Assembly (NCBI RefSeq): GCF_029870595.1
Contig: NZ_JAPDIR010000007.1
Location: forward strand, 62,001-126,000
Direction of reading: 5' to 3'
Source: Sphingomonas sp. CBMAI 2297
GTDB lineage: Bacteria > Pseudomonadota > Alphaproteobacteria > Sphingomonadales > Sphingomonadaceae
Length of the DNA: 64,000 nucleotides
Positions 9,690-19,074 of this stretch are shown piece by piece (positions within the stretch are counted from its first letter, which is position 1; each line of letters opens with the position of its first letter). The notes below the pieces were generated by a model, which saw only the letters and a list, made by a program, of their open reading frames with translations, did not search any database and was not told the DNA's origin. A program made the position numbers and the translations under genes.

Positions 9690-11486
9690 ATGTCCAGCTA
9701 TGCCGACCGCCTCCAGGCCCTGCGCGAGCAGCTGAAGCGCGACCGTCTCGACGGTTTCGTGGTGCCGCTCACCGACGAGCATATGTCCGAATATGTCGGC
9801 GCCTATGCCCAGCGCCTTGCCTGGCTCACCGGCTTCCAGGGCTCGGCCGGCACCGCGGTCGTGCTGCCCCAGGAGGCGGCGATCTTCACCGACGGGCGCT
9901 ACACGCTCCAGGTCCGCCAGCAGGTCTCGGCGCGGGACTGGGAATATGTCGGCGTGCCTGCCACCAGCGTCTCGGCCTGGCTCGGCGCGCATGCGCCGGA
10001 CGGCGGCCGCATCGGCTATGATCCCTGGCTGCACACCCGCGGCTGGGTGGAGGAAGCGCGCAAGGCGCTTGCCGAGAAGGGGGCGGAGCTGGTCGCGGTC
10101 GACACCAACCCGATCGACGCGGTGTGGCCCGACAAGCCGGCGCCGAGCGACGCGACGCTGGCGATCCAGTCCGACGCGGCCGCCGGCAAGTCCTCGCCCG
10201 CCAAGCGCGCCGAGATCGCCGACTGGCTGGCCGAGCGCAAGGCCGATGCCGTGGTGCTTTCCGCGCTCGATTCGATCGCCTGGGCGTTCAACATCCGCGG
10301 CACCGATGTCAGCCACACGCCGGTCGCCCTCGCCTATGCGATCGTCAACGCCGACGGCACCGCCGACCTGTTCGTCGCGCCCGAGAAGGTGAGCGACGCG
10401 GTTCGCCAGCATCTCGGCAACGCGATCCGTATCCATGATCGCGCTGCTTTCGCTCCTGCGCTCAAAAACTTTGCCGGCAAGCGTGTCGCCGCCGATCCGG
10501 GCAGCGCCGTCGCCGCCGTGTTCGATGCGCTCGACGCCGGCGGCGCCAAGGTGCTGGCGCTACGCGATCCGGTGATCCTGGCCAAGGCGATCAAGAACCC
10601 CGCCGAGATTGCCGGGCAGAAGGCCGCCCAGGCCCGGGACGGCGCCGCGCTCTCCCGCTTCCTGAAATGGTTCGAGGAAACCGCGCCGCGGGGCGGGCTC
10701 ACCGAGATGTCGGCCGCCGACAAGCTGCGCGAATTCCGCGAGGCGACCGGTGTGCTCAAGGATCTGAGCTTCGACACGATTTCCGCCACCGGCCCGAACG
10801 GTGCGATCCCGCACTACAAGGTGACGGACGAATCGAGCCTGCCGATCGAGGCCGGCCAGCTCTATCTCGTCGATTCGGGCGGCCAGTACGCCGACGGCAC
10901 CACCGACGTGACCCGCGTGATGCCGGTGGGCGAGGCGAGCGACGAGATGAAGGATCGCTTCACCCGCGTCCTCAAGGGGCATATCGCCATCGCCACCGCG
11001 ATCTTCCCCGACGGCACCACCGGCGCCCAGCTCGACAGCTTCGCGCGGCGCCCCTTGTGGGAAGTCGGCCTGGACTACGGCCATGGCACCGGGCACGGCG
11101 TGGGCTCCTATCTTTCGGTGCACGAGGGGCCGCAGCGCATCGCCCAGCCCTTCTATCCGGGCGGCCAGAGCCTGGAGCCGCTGCGCGAGGGCATGTTCCT
11201 GTCGAACGAGCCCGGTTACTATAAGGCGCAGGAATTCGGCATCCGGATCGAGAACCTGGTGCTGGTGGTCAAGCAGTTGATTTCGGGTGCGGAACAACAG
11301 ATGCTCGGCTTCGAGACGCTGACCTTCGCGCCGATTGAGCGAACGCTGGTTAAACCATCTTTGCTAACCGTGCAGGAACTTGCCTGGCTCAATGCCTATC
11401 ATGCCGAGGTGCTGCGGATTCTGGGTCCGCAGCTGGGCGGGGACGAGTTGGCATGGTTAGAAGCGAAGTGCGCACCTATCGGGTGA
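9690..11486 (+). CDS. Xaa-Pro aminopeptidase P family (M24)
   Basis: A 598-residue protein matching the long, three-domain aminopeptidase P class. It has two N-terminal creatinase-like domains (IFTDGRYTLQVRQQV; IAWAFNIRGTDV), then the pita-bread catalytic domain. Metal ligands lie in YLVDSGGQYADGTTDVTR (Asp, Asp), GHGTGHGVGSYLSVHE (His), SNEPGYY (Glu) and IRIENL (Glu). It releases N-terminal residues preceding proline, in the cytoplasm. ATG at 9690 with AAGGA upstream is preferred to a longer in-frame reading from 9555. Confidence 0.93.
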   Translation: MSSYADRLQALREQLKRDRLDGFVVPLTDEHMSEYVGAYAQRLAWLTGFQGSAGTAVVLPQEAAIFTDGRYTLQVRQQVSARDWEYVGVPATSVSAWLGAHAPDGGRIGYDPWLHTRGWVEEARKALAEKGAELVAVDTNPIDAVWPDKPAPSDATLAIQSDAAAGKSSPAKRAEIADWLAERKADAVVLSALDSIAWAFNIRGTDVSHTPVALAYAIVNADGTADLFVAPEKVSDAVRQHLGNAIRIHDRAAFAPALKNFAGKRVAADPGSAVAAVFDALDAGGAKVLALRDPVILAKAIKNPAEIAGQKAAQARDGAALSRFLKWFEETAPRGGLTEMSAADKLREFREATGVLKDLSFDTISATGPNGAIPHYKVTDESSLPIEAGQLYLVDSGGQYADGTTDVTRVMPVGEASDEMKDRFTRVLKGHIAIATAIFPDGTTGAQLDSFARRPLWEVGLDYGHGTGHGVGSYLSVHEGPQRIAQPFYPGGQSLEPLREGMFLSNEPGYYKAQEFGIRIENLVLVVKQLISGAEQQMLGFETLTFAPIERTLVKPSLLTVQELAWLNAYHAEVLRILGPQLGGDELAWLEAKCAPIG

Positions 11487-11602
11487 TGTGGTTCCTGGCG
11501 GGCGCGGTCACGATGGCGATGTATCTGCTCGGGCCGCACGCGATCGCGCGCAATGCCTATGACGCCGCCGATCGCGTATCGCTCTGGGTGGCGTCGCTCT
11601 GA
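11453..11602 (+). CDS. Small membrane protein overlapping the aminopeptidase gene
   Basis: A 49-codon ORF starting inside the aminopeptidase P gene: MVRSEVRTYRVMWFLAGAV, then TMAMYLLGPHAIARNAYDAA. It has one hydrophobic segment and good third-position GC bias. A second possible start at 11486 shares a base with the upstream stop (TGATG), a classic translational-coupling arrangement, giving 38 residues. The 3' end overlaps the convergent 61-residue gene. Unrecognised, but the coupling and composition suggest it is real. Confidence 0.5.
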   Translation: MVRSEVRTYRVMWFLAGAVTMAMYLLGPHAIARNAYDAADRVSLWVASL

Positions 11603-11742
11603 GAATCGTGGGCCTGGGAATCCGGGCCCTGGGAATCGGGCGCGTCGCCGGCCGCGGCCTGGGCGCGTGCCTGCGTCTTGCGTTTCCTCAGATTGGCCCG
11701 CAGCGCCTCGGCCAGACGGGCCTTCTTCTCCGCTTCGCTCAT
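11557..11742 (-). CDS. Small basic-to-polar protein of unknown function
   Basis: 61 residues, MSEAEKKARLAEALRANLRK followed by RKTQARAQ and a Ser/Asp/Gln-rich tail (DSQGPDSQAHDSQSD). The charged N-terminal helix resembles short conserved alphaproteobacterial proteins with no known role. AGGAAG precedes the start at a suitable distance. The same frame extends upstream antisense through the tRNA-Thr gene; that extension is not coding. Confidence 0.6.
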   Translation of the reverse strand: MSEAEKKARLAEALRANLRKRKTQARAQAAAGDAPDSQGPDSQAHDSQSDATQSDTRSAAS

Positions 11743-11846
11743 CTTCCTGCGATAAACCGTCGATGGGCGGGTTGACAATCGGTCCCGCCCAAGCACATAG
11801 GCGCCTCCCGCTTGGGACCCGGCACTGCCGGACCGTTCGAGCGAGT

Positions 11847-11921
<75 letters not shown>

Positions 11922-11928
11922 CTCGCCC

Positions 11929-13203
11929 CTAGCAGGCGAACAAATCCCCCATCCGGGGTTCCCGCTCCAGGAAATCCGTCACCGCGCCATAGACCGCGGC
12001 GAGATCGGCGTCGTCGATGCAATAGGGCGGCATCACATAGACGGTGTTGCCCAGCGGCCGGATCAGCACGCCGCGCTCCAGCGCGAAATCGCGCAGGCGC
12101 GGGCCCACGGCATTCAGATAGGCCGATTCGCCCGCCCCGATCTCGGCCGCCACGATCGTGCCCAGCCGGCGCGGATTGCGGACCAGCGGATGCCGGGCGA
12201 GCGCGTCGAGATGGTCCTGCTGGCGGTCGCCCAGATCGGCGATGCGCTCGCGCACCGGCTCGTCGCGCCAGATCGCCAGATTGGCGTTGGCTGCCGCGCA
12301 GGCGATCGGATTGGCGGTGTAGCTCGACGAGTGGAAGAACATCCGCGCCCGGTCGCCCGAACAATGCGCCGCGAAGATCGGGGCGGTCGCCAGCGTCACC
12401 GCCAGCGGGATGGCCCCGCCGGTCAGCCCCTTGGACAGGCAGAGGATATCGGGCACCACGCCCGCCTGCTCGCAGGCCAGCAGCGTGCCGGTGCGCCCCC
12501 AGCCGGTCATCACTTCGTCGGCGATGAACAGCACGCCATGCGCCGCGCAGATCCGGCGCATCTCGGCGAGCAGGCTGGCGGGATAGAATTTCATGCCGCC
12601 CGCGCCGAGCACCAGCGGCTCGACCAGTAGCGCGGCGGGCTTGCCGCGGCACTGCGCCTCCAGCGCGTCGAGCGTCGCCTGGCTCCGCCCGGGTTCGGGA
12701 AAGGGGATGGTCGCCACGTCGAACAGCAGGGGCTGATAGGGCCGGTTGAACACGCCGCGCGCGCCCACCGACATGCCGCCGATCGTGTCGCCATGATAGC
12801 CATGCTCCATCACGACGATGCGGTGGCGGGGCTCGCCGCGATTGTCCCAGAAGCCCAAGGCCATCTTCAGCGCCACTTCGACGCTGGTCGAGCCGCTGTC
12901 CGAATAGAAGACATGGGCAAGCGGGGCGGGCAGGATCCGCACCAGCTCGCGGGCGAGCGTCTCGGCCGGTTCATGGGTCCAGCCGGCGAAGATGATCTGG
13001 TCCATGCACCCCGCCTGCTCGGCGATGGCGGCCATGATCCGCGGATGGCAGTGCCCATGCGTCGTCACCCACCAGGAGGAGATCGCATCGACGAAGCGCC
13101 GCCCGTCCCGCGTGTGCAGCGCGGCGCCTTCGGTGCGCGCCACTTCGGGGATCGGCTCGCCGAGCCCATGCTGGGTGAAAGGGTGCCAGACGGGGGAAGT
13201 CAT
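11929..13203 (-). CDS. bioA: Adenosylmethionine-8-amino-7-oxononanoate aminotransferase
   Basis: A 424-residue class III aminotransferase that converts KAPA to DAPA in biotin synthesis using S-adenosylmethionine as amino donor. BioA hallmarks are VWHPFTQH at the N-terminus, [39 protein letters not shown] and the PLP lysine in CLSKGLTGG (Lys258). The start overlaps the bioD stop by 4 bases (ATGA); the order on this strand is bioF-bioD-bioA. Confidence 0.96.
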   Translation of the reverse strand: MTSPVWHPFTQHGLGEPIPEVARTEGAALHTRDGRRFVDAISSWWVTTHGHCHPRIMAAIAEQAGCMDQIIFAGWTHEPAETLARELVRILPAPLAHVFYSDSGSTSVEVALKMALGFWDNRGEPRHRIVVMEHGYHGDTIGGMSVGARGVFNRPYQPLLFDVATIPFPEPGRSQATLDALEAQCRGKPAALLVEPLVLGAGGMKFYPASLLAEMRRICAAHGVLFIADEVMTGWGRTGTLLACEQAGVVPDILCLSKGLTGGAIPLAVTLATAPIFAAHCSGDRARMFFHSSSYTANPIACAAANANLAIWRDEPVRERIADLGDRQQDHLDALARHPLVRNPRRLGTIVAAEIGAGESAYLNAVGPRLRDFALERGVLIRPLGNTVYVMPPYCIDDADLAAVYGAVTDFLEREPRMGDLFAC

Positions 13204-13811
13204 GCGGTGAAGTCCGTGCGGGTAAAGGCCTGGGCGAAGGCGGCGGCGAGGGTGGGGCGGTCGAGCGTGTCGAGGACCGGCAGCCGCCCGAGCCGGCGGA
13301 CCCCGCCGATCGCGGCGATGGTCGCCTCGCTATCCTCGTTCGCCGTGCCGACGAACGCCACGCCCAGGATCGGCACGCCGCGCGCGCGGAGCGCCTCGAT
13401 CGAGAGCAGGCTGTGGTTGATCGTGCCGAGCGCGGTCCGGGCGACGAGGACCACCGGCAATCGCCAGCGCGCGAACAGATCGGCATAGAGCAGCTCGCGC
13501 GTCACCGGCACCAGCACGCCGCCCGCGCCCTCGATCACCAGCGGGTCGATCGCGGGCGGATCGAGCCGCGCCGGGTCGATCGTCACGCCGTCGATCTCGG
13601 CGGCCAGGTGCGGCGAGCAGGGGGTGTTCAGACGATAGGCCTCGGCCAGCGCCGTCGCGCCAGACAGGGCCGCGACCCGTTCGGTATCGCTGGCGCCCTC
13701 GAGCCCGCTCTGCACCGGCTTCCAATAGGTCGCGCCCAGCGCCCCGGCCAGGCCGGCGGCGAACACGGTCTTGCCGATATCGGTGTCGGTGCCGGTGACG
13801 ACGATCCTCAT
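13200..13811 (-). CDS. bioD: Dethiobiotin synthetase
   Basis: A 203-residue ATP-dependent carboxylase that closes the ureido ring of DAPA to dethiobiotin. The N-terminal P-loop is [12 protein letters not shown], with TYWKPVQSG and EGAGGVLVP as typical substrate and ATP contacts. It overlaps bioA downstream and bioF upstream by 4 bases each, so translation of the three genes is coupled. Confidence 0.95.
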   Translation of the reverse strand: MRIVVTGTDTDIGKTVFAAGLAGALGATYWKPVQSGLEGASDTERVAALSGATALAEAYRLNTPCSPHLAAEIDGVTIDPARLDPPAIDPLVIEGAGGVLVPVTRELLYADLFARWRLPVVLVARTALGTINHSLLSIEALRARGVPILGVAFVGTANEDSEATIAAIGGVRRLGRLPVLDTLDRPTLAAAFAQAFTRTDFTA

Positions 13812-14938
13812 GCCACGCCCCGCAGCGCATCGGCGAGGGCAGCGACATCGTCCTCGCCGGCATTGAGGGTCAGCGAGATGCGCAGCCGCGACGTGCCGGC
13901 CGGCACGGTCGGTGGGCGGATGCCGCGCACGTCGAAGCCCTGTGCCTGCAGCGCCGCGGCCATCTCCATGGTCCGCGCATCGTCGCCGATCACCAGTGGC
14001 AGGATCTGCGAGCCCGTCGGCCGCACCCCGGCCGGAGCCAGCAGCTCTTCCGCGCGTGCGACCAGTGCCTGCAGCCGCCCACGCCGCGCCGGCTCGGCGA
14101 TCAGCCCGAGCGCGGCCCGCACCGCCGCCGCCATCAGCGGCGAAGGCGCGGTCGAGAAGATGAAGGCGCGGCCGCGATTGATCAGGAAGTCGCGCACCAC
14201 CCGCGGTCCGCACAACAGCGCGCCTTCGCAGCCCAGCGCCTTGCCGCAGGTATGCAGCGTGATCAGGTTCGCGCGGCCGGCCAGCCCTGCCGCCAGGCCG
14301 CGCCCCTCGGGCCCGAACACGCCGGTGGCATGCGCCTCGTCGACGATCAGGATTGCCTCATGCCGGTCCGCGAGCGCGGTGAGCGCGGCGAGCGGCGCCT
14401 GGTCGCCATCCATCGAATAGAGGCTCTCCACCGCGATCCAGACGCGCCCGGTGCCGCCTTGCGCCCGCCACGCCGCGATCGCATCGGCAAAGCCGTCCAC
14501 ATCGTTATGCGCCGCGCTGCGCGCCTCGGCCCGGCTCAGCCGCATGCCTTCATGCGCGCTGGCATGGATCAGCGCATCATGGACGATCAAGTCGCCGCGC
14601 TGGGGCAGGGTGGCGAGCAGGGCCGCGTTCGCGGCATAGCCGGTCGAGAAATAGAGCGCCTGTTCGGCCCCGAAGAAGCGGGCCGCCTCCGCTTCCAGCC
14701 GCTCATGCTCGGAATGGTTGCCGCGCAGCAGCCGCGAGCCGCCCGATCCGATCGGCACGCCCGCATCGATCGCGCCGCGCACCGCCGCCGCCAGCGCGGG
14801 ATCGCCGGCCAGCGCCAGATAATCGTTGGAGGCGAAATCTCGCCCCGCCGGTACCGTCAGCCGCCGGGCGCGCGCACGTTCGGCAAGCTCGGCAAGGTCG
14901 CGGCGCTGTGCATCGAAATGGACCATCCCCGCGCCCAT
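13808..14938 (-). CDS. bioF: 8-amino-7-oxononanoate synthase
   Basis: 376 residues of the alpha-oxoamine synthase family, condensing pimeloyl-thioester with L-alanine to KAPA. Motifs are [47 protein letters not shown] and the PLP lysine in LHTCGKALG (Lys233 with this start). Starts at 14938 and 14926 are both possible, neither with a strong ribosome site. It is the first gene of the bioFDA operon; bioB and bioC/bioH are not in the window. Confidence 0.94.
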   Translation of the reverse strand: MGAGMVHFDAQRRDLAELAERARARRLTVPAGRDFASNDYLALAGDPALAAAVRGAIDAGVPIGSGGSRLLRGNHSEHERLEAEAARFFGAEQALYFSTGYAANAALLATLPQRGDLIVHDALIHASAHEGMRLSRAEARSAAHNDVDGFADAIAAWRAQGGTGRVWIAVESLYSMDGDQAPLAALTALADRHEAILIVDEAHATGVFGPEGRGLAAGLAGRANLITLHTCGKALGCEGALLCGPRVVRDFLINRGRAFIFSTAPSPLMAAAVRAALGLIAEPARRGRLQALVARAEELLAPAGVRPTGSQILPLVIGDDARTMEMAAALQAQGFDVRGIRPPTVPAGTSRLRISLTLNAGEDDVAALADALRGVA

Positions 14939-15033
14939 AGGCGCAGCGGACGCGATCGGCCAAGCAGGGAGACATTGTGCGGGGGGAGGATTGCCCGAAC
15001 GTCGATCCGCCCCGGCGCTACTCCACCCCTGCG

Positions 15034-15456
15034 CTACTCCGCCTCGGCCGCCGCCAGGGCCTCCCGCAGCCCGATCATGGGCATGACGTCCCCTTCGGCC
15101 ACCTCGACGGCATATTGATTTACGAGGTGCCATTTGTTCCGCGTGACCAGCAGGAGCAGGTCCAGGTTGAGCGGCAGCATGCCGCTGTCGATCCGGACGG
15201 CCGCCACGAACAGGCCGTCGAGCCACGTGAGCGCGAGGTTGTTGGTGCCGTTGAAGAAGCAGCCCGGGCCATCGCTGGCGTTGAGCCGGCGCGGCACCGC
15301 CTGGCTGGCCGGCTGATATTGGCTTCCGCCCGACTGGCTCCAGCCCGCTATCGTCCCGCCGGCGGTGGGCAGGCCGTTGGCGCTCAGGTTCAGGTTCTGG
15401 CTGGTCATGTTGAACACATAGACATTGCCCGCGGCGGTGTTCGCAGTCGCTTCCAT
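15034..15456 (-). CDS. Hypothetical beta-rich protein
   Basis: 140 residues, start at 15456 preceded by GGAGGG at good spacing. It has no signal peptide. Segments such as GNVYVFNMTSQNLNLSANG, AGWSQSG, YQPASQAVPRRLNASDGPG and FNGTNNLALTWLDG alternate short hydrophobic strands with Asn/Gly turns, suggesting a beta-sandwich. The C-terminus is Leu-rich (LPLNLDLLLLVTRNKW). Function unknown. It is divergently transcribed from the membrane protein at 15626. Confidence 0.65.
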   Translation of the reverse strand: MEATANTAAGNVYVFNMTSQNLNLSANGLPTAGGTIAGWSQSGGSQYQPASQAVPRRLNASDGPGCFFNGTNNLALTWLDGLFVAAVRIDSGMLPLNLDLLLLVTRNKWHLVNQYAVEVAEGDVMPMIGLREALAAAEAE

Positions 15457-15589
15457 TGTCGCTATCCCTCCGGTTGCCTTATGTCGGCCGGACATATCAT
15501 GATCCACGCGACGCCGCGCCGCGGATCGCCCCCGTTTCGGCGGCAGCCCCGGAGCCCCATGGGCAGGGCTTGCCCCGGCAGGCAAGCAA

Positions 15590-15611
15590 GTGTATTATGA
15601 TAATAATACAC
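15590..15611. promoter_or_regulatory. 22 bp perfect inverted repeat, probable operator
   Basis: Arms GTGTATTAT (15590-15598) and ATAATACAC (15603-15611) are exact inverse complements with a GATA spacer, in an AT-rich island between two divergent genes and 15 bases before the start of the membrane protein. Size and symmetry fit a dimeric repressor such as a GntR- or TetR-type protein. No such regulator is adjacent, so the binder is unknown. Confidence 0.6.
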
Positions 15612-15625
15612 ACGGGAGAAATGCC

Positions 15626-16273
15626 ATGCAGCGCCCCTTTGCCGGCAACAGCGGACGGCCCTTCGGCACGGTGGCGGCGCTGTTCTGCCTGCTGCTCGCG
15701 GTCGCGGCGATCGTGCTGGGCGACGTGTCGCACGACCTGGCGGGGGCGGCGGACCCGTTCACTGCGATCGCCCGGAACAAGCTCGACATGGCCCAGCCCT
15801 ATTGGGGGTTGCTGCTCGCCAGCGAGATCGTCCGCTCCGTGCTTGCGAGCGCGCTGCTGCTCGCGATGCTCACCCTCGCGGCGCCGATCGGTCCGCGCGC
15901 GCCGGGGCGGGACGTGGCGCTGCTTGCCGGCGGCGCCGGCATCCTCTGCCTCGCCATTGCCGCCCATTTCAGGATCGAGGCGACCGCGCTGATCGGGCAG
16001 GGGCGTATCTCGCCGCGCGCCGATCTCGTCGCCGCGCTCACCATGCTCGGCCATGCCGGCGTCGCGCTCTGGGCGACGCTGACGGTGCGCGAGGCGCGGA
16101 TGGCGGGCAGCCTGCCGGGCTGGGTGCAGCTTGCCGGCCTGCTCTTCGCCTGCCTGGTCTTCCTCTCGGGCTTCGTGCGGCCGTTCCTGGAATTCGCCGC
16201 CTTTGCCGGCATCCTCTGGTGGGGCGGCATCTTCCTGACCCTCTATCGCCCGCAGGACCGCGCCATGCGCTGA
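15626..16273 (+). CDS. Multi-pass inner-membrane protein of unknown function
   Basis: 215 residues with about five to six hydrophobic segments (for example FGTVAALFCLLLAVAAIVLG near the start and ILWWGGIFLTLY near the end), linked by short charged loops (RNKLDMAQPYW). No transport signature is recognised. ATG at 15626 follows GGGAGAA; the ATG at 15621 is out of frame. It is preceded by the perfect inverted repeat at 15590-15611 and followed by the formaldehyde-oxidation genes with a 57-base gap containing a hairpin. Confidence 0.7.
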   Translation: MQRPFAGNSGRPFGTVAALFCLLLAVAAIVLGDVSHDLAGAADPFTAIARNKLDMAQPYWGLLLASEIVRSVLASALLLAMLTLAAPIGPRAPGRDVALLAGGAGILCLAIAAHFRIEATALIGQGRISPRADLVAALTMLGHAGVALWATLTVREARMAGSLPGWVQLAGLLFACLVFLSGFVRPFLEFAAFAGILWWGGIFLTLYRPQDRAMR

Positions 16274-16286
16274 TGCCTTGCAACAA

Positions 16287-16312
16287 GGCGGCGTTTCCCC
16301 GATCACGCCGCC
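16287..16312 (+). promoter_or_regulatory. GC-rich hairpin upstream of the formaldehyde dehydrogenase gene
   Basis: GGCGGCG (16287-16293) pairs with CGCCGCC (16306-16312) around a 12-base loop, just before the AAGGAG ribosome site of the next gene. There is no T-tract, so it is not a standard intrinsic terminator. It may be an RNA-processing or stability element, or an operator. Confidence 0.3.
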
Positions 16313-16330
16313 GAGCAAGGAGCAAGACCC

Positions 16331-17443
16331 ATGAAGACCCGTGCCGCCGTCGCCTTCGAAGCGAAGAAACCGCTCGAGATCGTCGAGCTCGACCTCGAAG
16401 GACCCAAGGCCGGCGAAGTGCTGGTCGAGATCATGGCGACGGGCATCTGCCACACCGACGCCTATACGCTCGACGGACTCGATTCGGAGGGCATCTTCCC
16501 GAGCGTGCTCGGCCACGAGGGCGCGGGCATCATCCGCGAGGTGGGCGCGGGGGTCGCCAGCGTGAAGCCGGGCGACCATGTGATCCCGCTCTACACGCCC
16601 GAATGCCGCCAGTGTAAATCGTGCCTGTCGGGCAAGACCAATTTGTGCACCGCGATCCGCGCCACCCAGGGCAAGGGCCTGATGCCCGACGGCACCACGC
16701 GCTTCAGCTATCGCGGCCAGCCGATCCATCATTACATGGGCTGCTCGACCTTCTCGAACTTCACCGTGCTGCCCGAGATCGCGGTGGCGAAGATCCGCGA
16801 GGACGCGCCGTTCCAGACCAGCTGCTATATCGGCTGCGGCGTCACCACCGGCGTCGGCGCCGTGGTCAACACCGCCAAGGTCCAGGTCGGCGAGAAGGTC
16901 GTGGTGTTCGGCCTGGGCGGGATCGGCCTCAACGTGATCCAGGGCGCCCGGATGGTCGGCGCGGACGTGATCGTCGGCGTCGACATCAATCCGGACCGCG
17001 AGGCTTGGGGTCGCAAGTTCGGCATGACCCATTTCATCGATGGCAAGGGCAAGTCGCGCGAGGCGGTGATCGCCGAAGTGCTCGCGCTCACCGACGGCGG
17101 CGCCGACTACAGCTTCGATGCCACCGGCAATACCGAAGTGATGCGCACCGCGCTCGAATGCTGCCATCGCGGCTGGGGCGAATCGATCATCATCGGCGTG
17201 GCCGAGGCGGGCAGGGAGATCGCGACGCGCCCCTTTCAGCTGGTCACCGGCCGCGTCTGGAAGGGCACCGCGTTCGGCGGCGCCAAGGGCCGGACCGACG
17301 TGCCGAAGATCGTCGACTGGTACATGAACGGCAAGATCGCGATCGACCCGATGATCACCCATGTCCTCACGCTGGAGGAGATCAACAAGGGCTTCGATCT
17401 GATGCATGCGGGCGAGAGCATCCGCAGCGTCGTCGTCTATTGA
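16331..17443 (+). CDS. adhC: S-(hydroxymethyl)glutathione dehydrogenase / class III alcohol dehydrogenase
   Basis: A 370-residue zinc alcohol dehydrogenase that oxidises the formaldehyde-glutathione adduct to S-formylglutathione with NAD. Class III signatures are [28 protein letters not shown], the structural zinc cysteines in [16 protein letters not shown], and the NAD fold [18 protein letters not shown] at 16331 has AAGGAG upstream. It starts a run of co-directional genes ending at 21122 that includes the next enzyme of the pathway (FghA at 19075). The equivalent enterobacterial gene is frmA. Confidence 0.96.
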   Translation: MKTRAAVAFEAKKPLEIVELDLEGPKAGEVLVEIMATGICHTDAYTLDGLDSEGIFPSVLGHEGAGIIREVGAGVASVKPGDHVIPLYTPECRQCKSCLSGKTNLCTAIRATQGKGLMPDGTTRFSYRGQPIHHYMGCSTFSNFTVLPEIAVAKIREDAPFQTSCYIGCGVTTGVGAVVNTAKVQVGEKVVVFGLGGIGLNVIQGARMVGADVIVGVDINPDREAWGRKFGMTHFIDGKGKSREAVIAEVLALTDGGADYSFDATGNTEVMRTALECCHRGWGESIIIGVAEAGREIATRPFQLVTGRVWKGTAFGGAKGRTDVPKIVDWYMNGKIAIDPMITHVLTLEEINKGFDLMHAGESIRSVVVY

Positions 17444-17453
17444 GGAGAGCGCC

Positions 17454-17837
17454 ATGTTCAGTCACGTCATGCTCGGCAGCAACGATCTCGCCCGCTCGCG
17501 AGCCTTTTACGACGCGTTGTTCGGCGCGGTCGGCGGCAAGCCGGCGATGGCCGACGACAAGGGCCGGCTGATCTATCTGCACAAGGGCGGGATATTCATG
17601 GTCTCCATGCCGCTCGACGGCGATCCCGCCTGCCATGCCAATGGCGGCACGATCGGCTTCGCGATGGACAGCCCCGAGCAGGTCGTGGCCTGGCACGATG
17701 CCGGCGTCGCGGCGGGCGGCAAGTCGATCGAAGATCCGCCCGGCCTGCGCGAGCTGCCCTTCGGCAAGATGCACCTCGCCTATCTCCGCGATCCCGACGG
17801 CAACAAGCTGTGCGGGCTCTGGCGCGTGCCGGCATGA
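17454..17837 (+). CDS. VOC-fold (glyoxalase/bleomycin resistance-like) protein
   Basis: 127 residues of the vicinal oxygen chelate superfamily: N-terminal FSHVMLGSNDLARSRAFYDALF and C-terminal AYLRDPDGNKLCGLWR, the paired beta-alpha-beta-beta-beta module ends. Likely a small metalloenzyme or binding protein acting on a glutathione adduct or an alpha-keto compound. It lies 10 bases after adhC and overlaps the cupin gene by ATGA, so it belongs to the formaldehyde operon, but its reaction is inferred only from context. Confidence 0.85.
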   Translation: MFSHVMLGSNDLARSRAFYDALFGAVGGKPAMADDKGRLIYLHKGGIFMVSMPLDGDPACHANGGTIGFAMDSPEQVVAWHDAGVAAGGKSIEDPPGLRELPFGKMHLAYLRDPDGNKLCGLWRVPA

Positions 17838-18190
17838 GCGAGGTCGTCAACCTGGCGGAGAAGTTCGCCGGCTTCTCCGAGCATTGGGCGCCGCGCATCG
17901 TCGCGCGCTACAATGACAACGACATCCGCATCGTGAAGGTGGCGGGCGAGTTCGTCTGGCACAGCCATCCCGAGACCGACGATTTCTTCCTGGTGCTCGA
18001 GGGCGTGCTCGACATCGAGCTGCGCGACCGCACGGTCACGCTCCATCCGGGCGAGATCTTCGTCGTGCCGCGCGGCGTCGAGCATCGGCCGGTCGCGCGC
18101 CAGGGCGAAGTGAAGCTCATCGTGATCGAGCCCATGGGCACGCCCAATACCGGCGACGCGGCCACGGCCACGCAGGTGGAGGCGCTGTGA
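17834..18190 (+). CDS. Cupin-domain protein
   Basis: 118 residues forming a single cupin barrel: metal-binding motif 1 in EFVWHSHPETDDFFLVLEG and motif 2 in LHPGEIFVVPRGVEHRP. Such proteins are often small dioxygenases, isomerases or storage/binding proteins. It is translationally coupled to the VOC gene by a 4-base overlap, which suggests the two proteins act together in the same pathway. Substrate unknown. Confidence 0.85.
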   Translation: MSEVVNLAEKFAGFSEHWAPRIVARYNDNDIRIVKVAGEFVWHSHPETDDFFLVLEGVLDIELRDRTVTLHPGEIFVVPRGVEHRPVARQGEVKLIVIEPMGTPNTGDAATATQVEAL

Positions 18191-18215
18191 TGTCGTGGCA
18201 GCCGGCCCGCCGCGC

Positions 18216-19064
18216 ATGACCGCGCCGGCCTGGATCCTGACCCTCGACTGCGAGGACCGGCCGGGCATCGTCGCCGCGGTGAGCGGGTTCCTCGCCGCGC
18301 GTGACGGGTTCATCCTCGACAGCCAGCAATATGCCGATCTCGATTCGGGCCGCTTCTTCATGCGGGTCGAGTTCAAGGCGGTGGGCGCGCCCTTCGAGAC
18401 CGCGGCGCTGCGCGCGGATTTCGCGCCGGTGGCCGAGCGCTTCGGCTTCGACTGGGCGATGGCGGAGAGCGACCGGCTTCCCCGCATCCTGATCGCGGTA
18501 TCGCGGGGCTCGCACTGCCTCAACGACCTGCTCCATCGCTGGAAGACCGGCGGCCTGGGCGTCGAGATCGCGGGCGTGGTCTCGAACCATGACACGCTGC
18601 GCGACCTCACCGAATGGCATGGCCTGCCGTTCCTCCTGTTGCCCGAGGACAAGGCCCGGCAGGAAGCTGCGCTGCTCGCCGAGTTCGATCGCGCCCGGGC
18701 GGACTATCTGATCCTCGCGCGCTACATGCAGGTCCTGTCGCCGGCGCTCGCCGAGCGGCTGGCGGGGCAGTGCGTCAACATTCATCACAGCTTCCTGCCG
18801 GGGTTCAAGGGCGCCAGGCCCTATCACCGGGCGCATGCGCGCGGCGTGAAGCTGATCGGCGCCACCGCGCATTTCGTCACCAGCGAACTCGACGAGGGGC
18901 CGATCATCGAACAGGCGGTCGAGCGAGTCGACCATCGCGCCTCGGTCGACGACATGATCCGCATCGGCCGCGACATCGAGGCGCAGGTGCTCGCACGCGC
19001 GGTGCAGTGGATCGGCGCGCGTCGCGTTTTCCGCAACGGCAATCGCACCATCGTCTTCCGCTGA
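18216..19064 (+). CDS. purU: Formyltetrahydrofolate deformylase
   Basis: About 282 residues: an N-terminal ACT domain (LDCEDRPGIVAAVSGFLA) and a formyl transferase-like hydrolase domain with the conserved Asn-His pair in NIHHSFLPGFKGARPYHRA and the Asp in LDEGPIIEQ. PurU hydrolyses 10-formyl-tetrahydrofolate to formate and tetrahydrofolate. Its position between a formaldehyde dehydrogenase and S-formylglutathione hydrolase implies a role in one-carbon disposal rather than purine synthesis alone. A GTG at 18195 is an alternative start. Confidence 0.93.
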   Translation: MTAPAWILTLDCEDRPGIVAAVSGFLAARDGFILDSQQYADLDSGRFFMRVEFKAVGAPFETAALRADFAPVAERFGFDWAMAESDRLPRILIAVSRGSHCLNDLLHRWKTGGLGVEIAGVVSNHDTLRDLTEWHGLPFLLLPEDKARQEAALLAEFDRARADYLILARYMQVLSPALAERLAGQCVNIHHSFLPGFKGARPYHRAHARGVKLIGATAHFVTSELDEGPIIEQAVERVDHRASVDDMIRIGRDIEAQVLARAVQWIGARRVFRNGNRTIVFR

Positions 19065-19074
19065 AGGGCCGTCC

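Noticed and set aside
14939..15033. Biotin-related riboswitch or operator upstream of bioF
   Set aside because: No conserved structure or BirA-type palindrome was seen.
15497..17455. 652-codon minus-strand frame opposite the formaldehyde dehydrogenase and membrane protein
   Set aside because: Spans two real genes and an AT-rich promoter; no protein family match apparent.
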